NCBI GenBank assembly: GCA_905250885.1 | Contig: CAJNOQ010001381.1 | Location: forward strand, 1 to 32,368 | Source of the DNA: Didymodactylos carnosus | Lineage: Eukaryota; Rotifera; Eurotatoria; Philodinida; Philodinidae | Length of the DNA stretch: 32,368 bases | Reading direction: 5' to 3' | In this document: positions 21,566 through 31,806 of the stretch, in pieces | Layout of the letters: the number at the start of each line of letters is the position of its first letter | How positions within the stretch are numbered: position 1 is the first letter of the stretch | The notes under the pieces: generated by a model | What the model was told of the DNA's origin: nothing | Database searches by the model: none | The model's input: the letters and a program-made list of their open reading frames with translations, nothing else | Made by a program: the position numbers and the translations under genes

Positions 21566-23696
21566 AAACTCTATTTATAATCGAACAATGCACACGTGCA
21601 TTGATTCTTGCTTTCTTTCAACGAATATTGTTCCTCTCTCACGTTTTCTCCATAAACCAGTCATTTTGCTTTTATTATTCATTCCATTTAATAGTTCTTC
21701 AAGTTTGATTTTGGAAGCAAAAAAAACAGTTTGGTAATAATTTTGTTTGTTCATTTTTTTTTCTTTGAAATAAGATCTGAACGAAAGCGCTCACCATGTT
21801 TTTATTGTAGATGTGTGAATGTATGTTTGCACTATTGTGAGAAAGTATAAAATCGATTGACAAATTTTATTTCTTTTGCTCGATTTTTATTCTGCTTGTG
21901 TTACCTTGTTTCCGTGACTATTGTCTTTTTTTTGTGTTACTCTGTTTGCTGACTTTTTTCGCTTCATTTTGCATGATTTTTTGCGTTTATCTAAACCTAA
22001 TTTTAGTTTTGTTCGTGTTTTATGTGTATGAACACTGTGTGCATTGATTTTCGTGTGTTTTCTGATAAAATTCAAATAAAATTCGATCAAATTTGCAAAT
22101 TGTGTAGTTAATCAAATTTGAAGTAGAAAAGAATATTAGTGACCTATTTTTGCGTTGTTATGTAATAATTCATTGGGAAGTATTATATGTCTTGGAAATC
22201 AAAAACATAAGAACATGCTCCATGTTTGATGATCTAAACACATATCTATTTGTGCTTGTCAGAGTTCAGAATTGTTTTTGGAATTGGTACGTACTCAATT
22301 CTGGCAGAAAGTCAGCTTTTCATGTATATTCAGTTACGCAACAAAACGAACAATTAATTTAAATAATTAAATCTTATCCTTGAACCCATTTTTAGAATAG
22401 TTTTTTTATCAGTAAACAATGATTTTAGTTAGAATCGCCTTCTTATCAGACTCTCTATCGAAAACAATCGGTGTTAGAAACAGTTTGAGTATTTTATGAG
22501 AAATTAATATATTTCTGTTTTATAATCGACATAAATCATTCAACAATTCTACTTTTACCACATAGTGAGCAAATAACGCAGAAAGTAACGAACAAACATA
22601 GTTACTGCTAGAGATTCACATATAAACTTTATCCCTGAAATAAGTCTTAGACTGACTTTCGGCTAGACAATTCGGCAAAAAAAGGATTGATCAAGCGTTT
22701 AATTATTCCATTATTATGTTGATTTTTTTTGACTGTTAGACATGCCCTATTCTAGGACTTATTTAACGTTTTATTTTCGAATTAGAAGGTAGACAGCAAC
22801 AGAAGAAATTTTAGCAGAAAATGTGGAAAATTTGGGAGAAGCGAAGGTTTTCTAGTCATGAAGTCTGCACGATAGCTACTTAAATTTCGAACGCTTTTCG
22901 ATGGAGTCGAATTAAGGTTAAAGTTAATACTCAATGTTTTTCTTACTGGCAAAGGTTTTTTATTTTTATCTTGAATTGACAAGCCATGAATCGATTCCTG
23001 TCAACATCATTCTTCTAATTTCTCTATAGTATGTACTATCTTCTCTCCGCTTTATACTCAATTATGTTAATAGTCTAGTTAGAATTTGGACAAATACAAT
23101 CGTGCTGATTCAGTCATCTAAAACCTGACACGAGTACAATGAATTTTGATGTTCATCGATCTGTAAACTTGTTTATTCATTGGCACATCATTACATGATT
23201 ATCTAATAACAACTTAAAATCATAACGTCCTCGTACGCCGACAAACATGTCCAGGGAACAAATTTACTTCATAGAATTAGTAACAGAGTTCTTCTTCATT
23301 ATTGATCTCATAATGAAGAAGTATCTATTCTTTGTTCACAACAAAAAATATTAGCACAAACGAACAGGGTAACCAGCAAGATGAAAACAGTATCTTGCTA
23401 TGTGTGAACTGCTACGAAGACAGGCTTTTTTTATGTTTAGCTGCTGAGTCTTTTTGCATATGTATCTGAGGATGTAGTTACTCATTTTATTGTATTACTG
23501 TACCAGAACTTGTTCGCTTTGGATTGGACGTTCCAAATGTATGGGCTACTGAAAGCTGGATGTTGTTCTAATGGTGTTGATGAAAAATTCAGATCCATGG
23601 CGCCGCAACAATAAGAATTTCTATTTAATCAATACTCTGTAATTATTTGTGAATGTTTGTCGGTTCACTCGGTATTGTTTGGATATTTATATAATG
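21566..23696. other. 3' UTR and non-coding stretch
   Basis: A T-rich 3' flank has an AATAAA at 22075-22080, a possible polyadenylation signal about 510 nt past the stop. A perfect stem CTTCTTCATTAT / ATAATGAAGAAG lies near 23290-23322. No gene was supported. Confidence 0.4.
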
Positions 23697-23724
23697 AATG
23701 ATTGATTGATTGATTGATTGATTG
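23697..23724. repeat. (ATTG)n microsatellite
   Basis: About seven uninterrupted ATTG/TGAT units. Confidence 0.85.
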
Positions 23725-24204
23725 TTTTGGAGGTTTGGAATAGGACTTAGCTTTCTAGTACTGGAGGGAATGAAGGATTAGACGTGATTTGCCTATACTT
23801 GGTTTCCTTGCACATGATGACTGCAGGGGAATTCTTTATTAGTTTTAATTCGTGATGGTAGTCTGTAATGTTTTCTGTGGATGTTCCATATAGATTAATG
23901 AACGTTATAGTTATGTATGCACGACCGCTATTACATAACTGACTGAGACTTTTATTCTAAATTATTGGTTCAGTCAATCTTCTATGATCTAAATGACATA
24001 CGTTTCCACTAACTATTTGTTTCTTAAACAGTTAGTTTCATTCTTTTTACTTTTGTTTTTGGAATTTGGCTTCATCTAAAAGAAAAAAGATGTAGTACAA
24101 ACTTGGAGAAAACACTCTGCATTCAGTTAATTGTCTTAACTGTGCAATAAATATTGTAAATGCACAGTCATTTTCATGGTTATTCTCATCTATTAATGGT
24201 TTGG
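23725..24204. other. 5' flank of ALG10
   Basis: No ORF or RNA gene was supported. The antisense frame 24047-24385 overlaps ALG10 exon 1 and has no recognisable features. Confidence 0.35.
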
Positions 24205-24216
24205 ATTTATTTTTAG
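24205..24216 (+). promoter_or_regulatory. 3' splice acceptor upstream of the ALG10 start
   Basis: GATTTATTTTTAG ends ten bases before the ATG at 24227. It is the third gene here with an acceptor-like site close to the start codon. Confidence 0.5.
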
Positions 24217-24226
24217 AACATAAAAA

Positions 24227-27200
24227 ATGATGTATACTGTTCAGAGTGTCGTTTGTTATACATTGTACGCTGTTACAACAATCTTTGTATTCAAGTTCGT
24301 GACCAATAATGTTAAAGAACCCTATATGGATGAGTATTTTCACTATCATCAAGCAAAAAATTATTGTATTGGTAACTACAAACATGTAAAAAACCGGTTT
24401 TGTTTAAAAAACTTATGCAGCTGATAATGTGTCTGTTCATCTTTTCTTGTTCTCCTCTTTTTTTTAGTGGGATCCAAGTATCACTACTCCACCTGGTTTA
24501 TACTTAACTACCCAAGCTATTGAATTTATTATCACCAGTTATCAATTGTTAAATGTCGAAAAATGTTCACTACTCTTGATGAGATTAACAAATCTTTTGT
24601 TCATGTTAGCCTTACCATTTATATTTACTATGGTTTACCGAAAAATACGTCAAGAAGAAAAAGAGGTATGTATATGTATATAGACAGTGAGGTTAAATGA
24701 ATTCGTAGTATTAGAGTAGAGAAACTGATTAGCTGCGTGAGTCTCATACCTAGAAAAATGACGCATCCGTTCCCTCATGCTCTTAATCTGCCGAGAAGAG
24801 CGTTCAATTCTCAACAATATAGAAATTAGTATTACAACTACAAAAACATCTCCGATGAATTGTACGAGGAAAGGTGATACTACAGACATACAGAAAAGGA
24901 ACATTCTAGAGAAGTCTTTTACCTTGATGTCAATAAAATCTGTTTCCTAGTAAACGACAGCAACACTTCATCGTAGCTGTCTCAAAAGAATGTAAAATGC
25001 TGAAACTTCTAAATGCTTCTTCTTCTTCTTTGCCTATCTCATTTTTACGAAGAATCGTGTCTCTTTGAGGTGAGAATGAGACTATAAGAAACGTAGGTTT
25101 GTTCGCACATTTAATCAGAATTTTATTGTCTCTTCGCAATAATATTGCTTTAATAGTATGTAAATTTTATTTGGCTACTCATTGTTAAAAGAAATTTACA
25201 ATTAACATGTCAAGATGACATGGAAAATTCAATTCTAAGTATTTGTAGTTTTAGTTATATAAGGTCAAATGATTTTGCTAAAGCTACAAGTGTCATGGTT
25301 GGTCTTAATAGTCGGTTGAATGCTGATTTAACTAAAGTACATTTTGGTATACTTCGATATTGATTAGTGTTTAAAACTTCTATTATTATTATAAAGTTCG
25401 TAATAGTCAAATAAAAAACCAAACAATTAAGATTTAAAAACCGTTTAGAATGTCTTGATAGTAAAGCAATTATTGATGAGATGAGTAAACGTGCAAGAAG
25501 TGTATGAGATCGTACAAATCAAGATCAAAAAGCATTTATAGCGCATGCATGAAATAATATTGATTGCTAAATTTACTGCATCAAGTGTTGCTCATAAAAA
25601 TGTCGTTGATAAATATTCATATTGTTTTTATCAACTGAGTGCGACAGAACCATGAATGCAACATCCAGTAGTAGTAAACGAGTCACGATACTGAAAAAAT
25701 AATGATCAATATCTTTATGGAGCACTCTGATAGTGAACCGTTTTAGTCAAGCTCCAAAGAAATAGCTAATAGAAATACATTTGTATAAAACTTAATCGAT
25801 TTTAATAGTAGTTTGTTGTCGTAGTTCCATATCCAATACAGTTGAACTTTTCTTCTTAACTTTTATTTATCACTAAAGCAGAGCCCTGCAGGTTGCCACT
25901 TTTTGGCAGCCTATAACCTAACCTATAAAAAATTTCTAATCCTAAAATTATCTAATCCTAATCTAACTTATGATGTCGGCAACGTAGTCCTAACCTAAAC
26001 TATCCTATGATTTTTTATTTTCAACTCACAGAACGTTACACGCATATTTGACAAAAGTAAACATACATGTCATTGAGTTTATTTTACCTTTCAAAGAATT
26101 AGGACCTCAAAATCAGAAAAAAATTTCGTTTGCGCAAAAGTAGAAAGAAATCGAAAAAAATGAAAACACAATCTAGTTCTAACCTAACTTACAGGTTAGA
26201 TTATATTAAGTTAGGTTAGGTTTAACCTGCAGGGTTCTGCACCAAAGTTTAACCAATTAAACGAGTTGTCGTGATGTTGAAACAAATACAACAAAACGAC
26301 GGTGAACAAGTTTTGTAAGGTATGCCAGTATAAATAAAAAGTATCAGATGTGATTATCTGACCTTGTAAGAATGTTTTTAAACCAGAATATATTGAATAA
26401 TCCCTAAAACAGGCGTAATTTTCGCGAAAATTGAAAGATAACTCACACTATTACAAATTAGTCCACTTTCTCCCATGTTCAATAATTAACTTTGCGTTTT
26501 CCTCGTAATGAGGAATCTTGAATTATGCAACACTCTTCTTTCAAGTGTGTCCCCTTTTTTGTCCTTGCTTTTTCTTACGGACATCTGACAGAGCAGTCCG
26601 TTCCGAACTCCCGATTTTTTGAAAAAATCTGGATATTCGGAATGAAAAGTCTGGAGGATAGGAATGAAAAAAGGTCGAATGTTTGGAACGATAACCAAAA
26701 AAAACTCCGAATGTTCGAAATGAAAAACTCAGGATGTTCATAGCAGAAAAGAAACAAGATTACAGCATATCTTTGAGACAAATACTTTTTGTTATGAACA
26801 TCCGATCTGTTTCTGTTCCGAACTTTCGGATATATCTATTACGATCTTCGGACACATCGGTCTTGTATAACTTATGTTTTCGTTACGAACATCCGTGCTT
26901 TTTATTCGGAACACCCGAACGGCTTTCATTCCGAACATCCGGAAAAACGACTTTATGCTATATAGACGCGATTCCGAACATCCCGTCACTTATCCGGATG
27001 TCGGGAAGACCAAGGACGAAAAACGACAGCCCCCTTTTTTCATGTAGACATTTCTTACTTATTTTCTTATATCATTCATGCTCAATATTAAAAAAAAGTA
27101 GAAAATATGTGCTATTAGAACGGTTTGTATAGATAAAACGGAACCATACTTTTGAATCTTCCAAAGAATAGATAGTTTAGTTATCTAAGATGCAGTTATT

Positions 27201-28303
27201 AATATGGCTTTATGTTTCTTTAGAGTTCCAGTTATAAAACATCGTCGTGTATGCTATCTTCATTATGTCTATGCAGTCATCCTTTAATATATTTCTTTAC
27301 ATTTCTCTATTATACGGATATTGGCTCATTATTTTTTACCATGTCATCATTAACATTACATTATTACAATAAACATCTTAATGCTTCAATTTTTGCCATT
27401 ATCTCGATAGTTTATCGTCAAACAAACATAATTCTTGTTCTCTATCTAATCGGTTTAACTGTATTAAATGAATTTCGTTCAAATTGTAGTCAAAGTCAAA
27501 TACTTCGTTTGTATGTTTATTCTCAGAGTGAAACACGATCATCAATTGAATATCTCAAGGTAATTTATCAATATCTAACAAAAGAATACTCAATTATTTT
27601 CACTTGTTTTAAACGAATATTATGGATTAGTAAATTTTATCTTTTTGTTTGCATCATATTCATCTGTTTGGTGATCAAGAATAATTATTCTATTACTCTT
27701 GGTCATCAACAACATCATCAATTTGTTTTACATTTTGCACAATTACCCTATTTTATCTTATATACAACATTTTTCATTATAATGCATATCGTAACAAATA
27801 AAAAACATCTAGTAAATTTTCGACAATTTATATTTAAACATCCATTTGTAGTAGTATTTTTGATATTATTAACATTTTTATTTATCAAATATTTTACCTA
27901 TGAACATTTATTTCTTATATCCGATAATCGACACTACACATTTTATATCTGGTCGAAATTTTTTAAACGATATGTTGCATTTCGTTATTTATTAATACCG
28001 GTGTATGTTTCCTGTTCAATTTTATTATATTTACAATTGTATGATCGATCATTAATCAATGTTATTCTATTATTAGTATGCATTCTATTGGCAACCGTAT
28101 TACAAAAATTATTAGAATTTCGCTATTTTATATTACCCTATTGTCTCTTGCGCTTACAATTAAATGAAAAACAATCAACAAAAATAGCATTATTCCTAGA
28201 AATATTACAAGCAACAATTATTAATGCTGTAACAATATACGTATTTTGTAATAAACCATTCTTATGGCCAGATAATGAGAACATACAACGATTTATGTGG
28301 TAA
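24227..28303 (+). CDS. ALG10: ALG10, dolichyl-phosphate-glucose alpha-1,2-glucosyltransferase
   Basis: Three exons, 24227-24385, 24468-24665 and 27224-28303, join in phase 0 at both junctions to give 478 residues, close to the ~473 of human ALG10. ALG10 is an ER membrane enzyme that adds the terminal alpha-1,2 glucose to Glc2Man9GlcNAc2-PP-dolichol, the last step before oligosaccharide transfer. Family hallmarks are present: EPYMDEYFH (31-39), WDPSITTPPGLY at the exon 1/2 junction, FFTFLYYTDIGSLFF, YRQTNI, DNRHYTFYIW (353-362), LEFRYFILPY (416-425) and the C-terminal IQRFMW. About a dozen hydrophobic segments agree with a polytopic topology. The first ATG of two in tandem is used. No disabling mutation was seen. 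Intron 1 is 82 nt, but intron 2 is 2,558 nt and hosts repeats (see separate entries), far larger than any other intron here. Confidence 0.95.
24666..25870. other. First part of the giant ALG10 intron, with possible decayed coding sequence
   Basis: The intron starts GTATGT. Minus-strand frames at 24650-24904 and 24930-25139 include a hydrophobic stretch followed by basic residues but match nothing I can name. On the plus strand, 25246-25690 reads protein-like in pieces (for example KATSVMVGLNSRLNADLTK and DSKAIIDEMSKRARSV) and is broken by several stops, so it may be an unidentified pseudogene fragment. Confidence 0.3.
25879..26239. mobile_element. 361 bp non-autonomous hAT-type element inside ALG10 intron 2
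   Basis: The ends are inverted: CAGAGCCCTGCAGGTT on the left and AACCTGCAGGGTTCTG on the right (one mismatch). They are flanked by CACTAAAG (25871-25878) and CACCAAAG (26240-26247), an 8 bp target duplication with one mismatch. CAG-type ends and an 8 bp duplication are the signature of hAT transposons. CCTAACCTAA-type motifs recur inside both ends as subterminal repeats. No transposase is encoded, so it would depend on an autonomous relative. Confidence 0.75.
26248..26559. other. ALG10 intron 2, spacer between two repeats
   Basis: No feature was recognised in this ~300 bp of intron. Confidence 0.35.
26560..27005. repeat. Inverted array of degenerate GGATGTTCGGAATGAAAA units
   Basis: Imperfect copies of this ~18 bp unit run forward in the left half (e.g. 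CCGAATGTTCGAAATGAAAA, AGGATGTTCATA) and in reverse complement in the right half (e.g. TTTCATTCCGAACATCCGG, TATGAACATCC). The symmetry centre is near 26767. The four overlapping short ORFs on both strands only translate the repeat. The arrangement fits a transposon-like element built of subterminal motifs, inserted in ALG10 intron 2. Confidence 0.65.
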
Positions 28304-28371
28304 TCTAGATGTACTTAAATTTTTTGTTTTATGCTCTCTCTAATCAGTTGTTAGGAAATTTACTGATATTG

Positions 28372-28377
28372 AATAAA
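28372..28377 (+). terminator. Probable ALG10 polyadenylation signal
   Basis: An AATAAA hexamer lies about 70 nt past the stop codon in an AT-rich flank. Confidence 0.5.
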
Positions 28378-29200
28378 TTTTAAAACTTAATAATTATTCT
28401 AAAAAGTGGATAATAATTGATAAATATTAAAATAATGATCAATATTCAATTACAATAGCTCTCTATTAGAGATAAATTGCAACTGAAATTTAAGTAAAAG
28501 AATATTTTCGTTTAAAACAAACTAAAAGTTTTTTCTCTTCTTGTATCATTATTGAAATATGACTTCAAATATTAAAAACATGTGCATCGCCCGTAATTTG
28601 TATGAGTTAGACGAAATTAAAAGTTTATACTACTACGATCAAAATAAATTAGCGACAAACAAATAAATAGAATAAGATCAACTAAAGTATTTTTTTACGA
28701 TTATGGTGATAACGGTGTAGGCATGATCCAATTGTATATTACTTACTGATGATTAAATCATATCTTGTTTTGTATCACAAATAATTACTTTATATCGGTC
28801 ATTCCACATAATTCGCCCAAAAACGTGATTTCAACACTTTTTTTCGCTATTTTCTTGTCTTCATATCACAGAAGTACGCCGCAAGACCTCGTGATGATTT
28901 CAATTTATGACGAAAAATGTGCTTAACAAGACGAAACGTGCCAGAGTTCTCTAAGACTCTTGGCTATGGAGATATTGCGAAAATATTCGATATCACTTTT
29001 AAAACATTGTCTTTGCTTTTGAACAAAGTATGTGAGATGGTGCAGATACGTCTGTATTTAATGTTAATTCTATTTTCATCAATTCAAGATTCTGTGTCAA
29101 ACATTTTAACACACCACGTATGCCTTGTTTTGACCGAGTATGATATTGATGCATATCGGGACTATCAAAACTGGCCGGCCATACTCGATGCTATACTATT
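28378..29200. other. Non-coding stretch
   Basis: AT-rich. A plus-strand frame (28917-29333, 138 codons) has no recognised domain and overlaps the opposite-strand reading frame at 29201. It is not called as a gene. Confidence 0.35.
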
Positions 29201-29775
29201 TTATTTTTTTTCTAATAATTTTTTCTTTTCTTTGATTTTCTTCATTATGAGCCACATTAAAGATATTAAAATGCATAAAAGTAGTAAACAAGAAACAGTT
29301 AATATCCATATTATTAACATTTTCCGTTTATGAGTATAAGATGTTGACTTATTTGTTGATAGATGATTTTTCATTATTATCATTGATTCAACTAATAATA
29401 TTGTTGCATAAACGGTATTAGTACTAATACTATTCGTATTCTGCCAACATTTCCGTACATTATCTATCCATTTAGAAGGCTGAGATGAGTATCGATTAAA
29501 AATCGATAGATTGTCTTGTTCGATTTTAGAATATTATTTAAATAGTCATAATTTAGTCTTAACAAATTTGAAATATTTTCTATTCGAATTTCTAATATAT
29601 TTTTAATCTCATTGTTATTAATCACTTGGATAAATAATTTGTAAATATTTTGAATATTTTTTGAAAAATACTGTTCAAATAAATCTGTATTACTAAATAA
29701 TATATCGAACACGATTAAATTTTGATCTGCATCAGTTTTTCTGATATTGTACGATTTATTATATAATCGAAACAT
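29201..29775 (-). CDS. Hypothetical small membrane protein in two overlapping frames
   Basis: Two minus-strand frames overlap. The first starts at an ATG (29775) and runs 103 codons to 29464; it is polar and Asn/Ile-rich. The second is open from 29533 to a stop at 29201 (110 residues, first Met internal). It contains a strong membrane segment (WILTVSCLLLLCILISLMW) followed by a lysine-rich tail (KKIKEKKKLLEKK), as in a C-terminally anchored or single-pass protein. They could be joined by an intron: donor GTGATT after LFIQ and acceptor CATCTCAG before CCTTCTAAA, ~146 nt, phase 0. Otherwise they are a frameshifted remnant. I do not recognise the family. Confidence 0.35.
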
Positions 29776-30148
29776 TCTTTATATAGTCCTGATGTATGGT
29801 TACTATCAATAACTATTTTATAATAGTTGTTATCAGTTTTAAATGTAACACAGTTATAAAGCATTAAACAAAATTTTCAATTAATTAAATAAAGTATAAA
29901 AATAGTTGAATTTTTTATTATCATTATATTTAAATAAAAAAGCAACGTTTTTACGCTAAAAACTGTTAAAAAAAGACATAAAGCTATTTTACTACTTTTA
30001 TTTGTAAAGTGATTATTTCAATTCGTTTTTTTTTTAATTTTTTTTAGTAACTATGCAGTGTAAATAGTGGTGATGTGTGCTAATTCAACTCAGTTAAATA
30101 GTGTAAAAATAATAAGATTGTTAGCCTAGATCGTTTTAGACTAAACAA
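29776..30148. other. Non-coding AT-rich stretch
   Basis: Very AT-rich with homopolymer T and A runs. Nothing supported. Confidence 0.4.
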
Positions 30149-30414
30149 TGAAACTCTGACGTCTATCAACTATAATAAAAGTTTATATTATATGTCATTG
30201 ACGTATCGTACACATTTCATTAAAAAAAAAAAACTAACTCTAATGCACTTGCTAATTAAACAAAATTCACTTTTTGGAAATCTATATTTTTACCGAGAAG
30301 AATAAATGTTGTACAGCAAATGCAGATATTCATTTGTACGTATATATGAAAAGCAGAGATAGAAAATAAAATAAAAGGTTTTACCTACAATATAATATTG
30401 ACGTCAGAGTTTCA
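30149..30414. repeat. Short element with 15 bp terminal inverted repeats
   Basis: TGAAACTCTGACGTC (30149-30163) is exactly inverted at 30400-30414. CAA flanks both ends, a possible 3 bp target duplication. The interior is AT-rich and non-coding. It could be a small MITE; chance occurrence is unlikely at 15/15 but the class is unknown. Confidence 0.5.
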
Positions 30415-30473
30415 CAAATTGTTCAAATAAAATTTTAAGAAAAAAAAAAAAAGAAGTAAACATAATAAATATA

Positions 30474-31351
30474 TTAACGTAATGCTAGTTTTTGTCGCCA
30501 TTTGTTAATAAGATATTTCATTCTTATTATAGCAATGACAACTCTTACACGTGAACGAAATAAAAATAGAAGATTATTTGTTCTCCATGAATAATATTTT
30601 CTCGATTGATATTGTTGTCGTCCATATCTTAATGTTGATATTGTTGGAATAATTACATTTTGTCCTAATCGTTTAATTTCATTAAGTGCATATTTTTCTG
30701 TATCTTCATAACCGGATAATAAAATTAATAGATAACGTTTTTGATAGATAAGTGCTTTACGATAACTTTCTGTTTTTAAATATTTTAAATACAGTTTAAG
30801 TATACGTTGTTGATATTCATACGGTATTTTTTTATCATAAATAAATGAATTAATATCATCATCATATGGTGTTGATGATAAAATTAAACGTTTATTTTGA
30901 TCATTATGTTGTAAATCTTGTTTTAAATTTTGTTGAATTTGTTTAAATTGTTCTCGCATATATACTAATTGTTGTTTAGTATCATTTAACTCTTTCATTA
31001 ATGATAGACGTTCTTGATTAAATAGTTTATCAAGAGCATCTCTCTGATAATCACACATATGATGAATTTCTTGTTCTAATTGTGTTGTTTTTTGATTAAC
31101 ACTATCATTCATAGATAGATCGTTTAATCGACGTTGTTGTTCATTAGAGAAAATATCAGCTAAACAACGAATTAATGTTGAACGCCAATCATTATTTTCA
31201 CTTGAGCCACTAGTATTCATGTTTAAATTACTAATTAATTTTCTTAATGAATCATTCTCATTATGTAATTTTTTCATCGATTCTAATTGTGGTAGATGAA
31301 CACCATTTAATTTTAAAGATAATAATTCACTCAATGTCAATACATGAACAC
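30474..31351 (-). CDS. C-terminal exon of a pericentrin/AKAP9-like centrosomal protein (PACT domain)
   Basis: The open frame ends at a TAA (30474-30476). Its 5' edge fits an acceptor (TTATTAATTTATTAG) at 31352-31353, entering in phase 1. The N-terminal two-thirds are charged coiled coil with heptad-like Leu/Gln/Glu runs (e.g. QLEQEIHHMCDYQRDALDKL). The last ~100 residues match the PACT domain that anchors pericentrin and AKAP450 to centrosomes and basal bodies: YRKALIYQKRYLLILLSGYE, then FRSRVRVVIAIIRMKYLINKW and a basic tail. There is no ATG at the start of the frame; the first Met is at 31277 and would give 267 residues. Full-length PACT proteins are much longer, so upstream exons should exist to the right. 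I could not find them in 31.35-32.37 kb. Either the intron is large (a repeat lies at 31680-31806) or the gene is truncated. Confidence 0.8.
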
Positions 31352-31353
31352 CT

Positions 31354-31679
31354 AATAAATTAATAAAGTTATCTCAATGAGATATTCTAGTAAATTTCAG
31401 CGAAATTATTTGGATTATAATTCTGCAAAAACATTTTAGTCAACGAAATTTCTTAAAATTGACAGAAATTTACATTAAGAGAAACTCAAAGCAAAATTGT
31501 CGTCGGCTCACCTCTTTGAAATTTCCTATTTTCTAGGATATTTTTATTAAAATATTCGATTGATCGGATATTCTGGAAAATTTTGATTTTATTATGTGAA
31601 TTTTTTTGCCTTTTACTACTTTTTTATTATCAGAAATTTCTGATTAGCTTTTGATTTCGTCTCAGCACGAACTTCTAGC
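31354..31679. other. Upstream of the PACT exon, intron or flank
   Basis: If the PACT gene continues, this is intron. A GTGAGC donor on the minus strand near 31511 follows a short open stretch, but the exon is too weak to call. A perfect 16 bp palindrome, ATCAGAAATTTCTGAT, lies near 31630-31645. Confidence 0.3.
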
Positions 31680-31806
31680 TAGGCATGCACCAATCCCAAA
31701 CTAGGAATCGCTAATCGGCGCCGAACGGTTTATTACCGAACATGTTCGGTCACCAAACCTTTCGTACCCGAACATATTCGATCAGCTTGGGATGGTTGCA
31801 TGCCTG
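31680..31806. mobile_element. 127 bp MITE-like element with palindromic core
   Basis: The ends TAGGCATGCACCAATCCCAA and TTGGGATGGTTGCATGCCTG are imperfect inverted repeats of ~19 bp. The core carries a perfect 16 bp palindrome ACCGAACATGTTCGGT (31735-31750) and further CCGAAC/TTCGG copies. The flanks TTCTAGC and ATCTAGA are similar but not identical. The ends recall some hAT-type MITEs; this is tentative. Confidence 0.55.

Noticed and set aside
25246-25690. Mitochondrial insertion (TGA where Trp might fit)
   Set aside because: TAA stops also occur and the sequence is not hydrophobic like mitochondrial genes.
26486-27132. Cluster of overlapping ORFs on both strands
   Set aside because: All translate the degenerate GGATGTTCGGAA repeat array.
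27224-27300. A second reading frame at the start of ALG10 exon 3 also looks ALG10-like for ~15 residues, suggesting a frameshift
   Set aside because: The acceptor at 27222-27223 gives a phase-0 frame that aligns through the region with family-like length and hydrophobicity, so no frameshift is needed.
28917-29333. 138-codon plus-strand ORF
   Set aside because: No domain, poor composition bias, and it overlaps a better minus-strand candidate. It could still be a decayed fragment.
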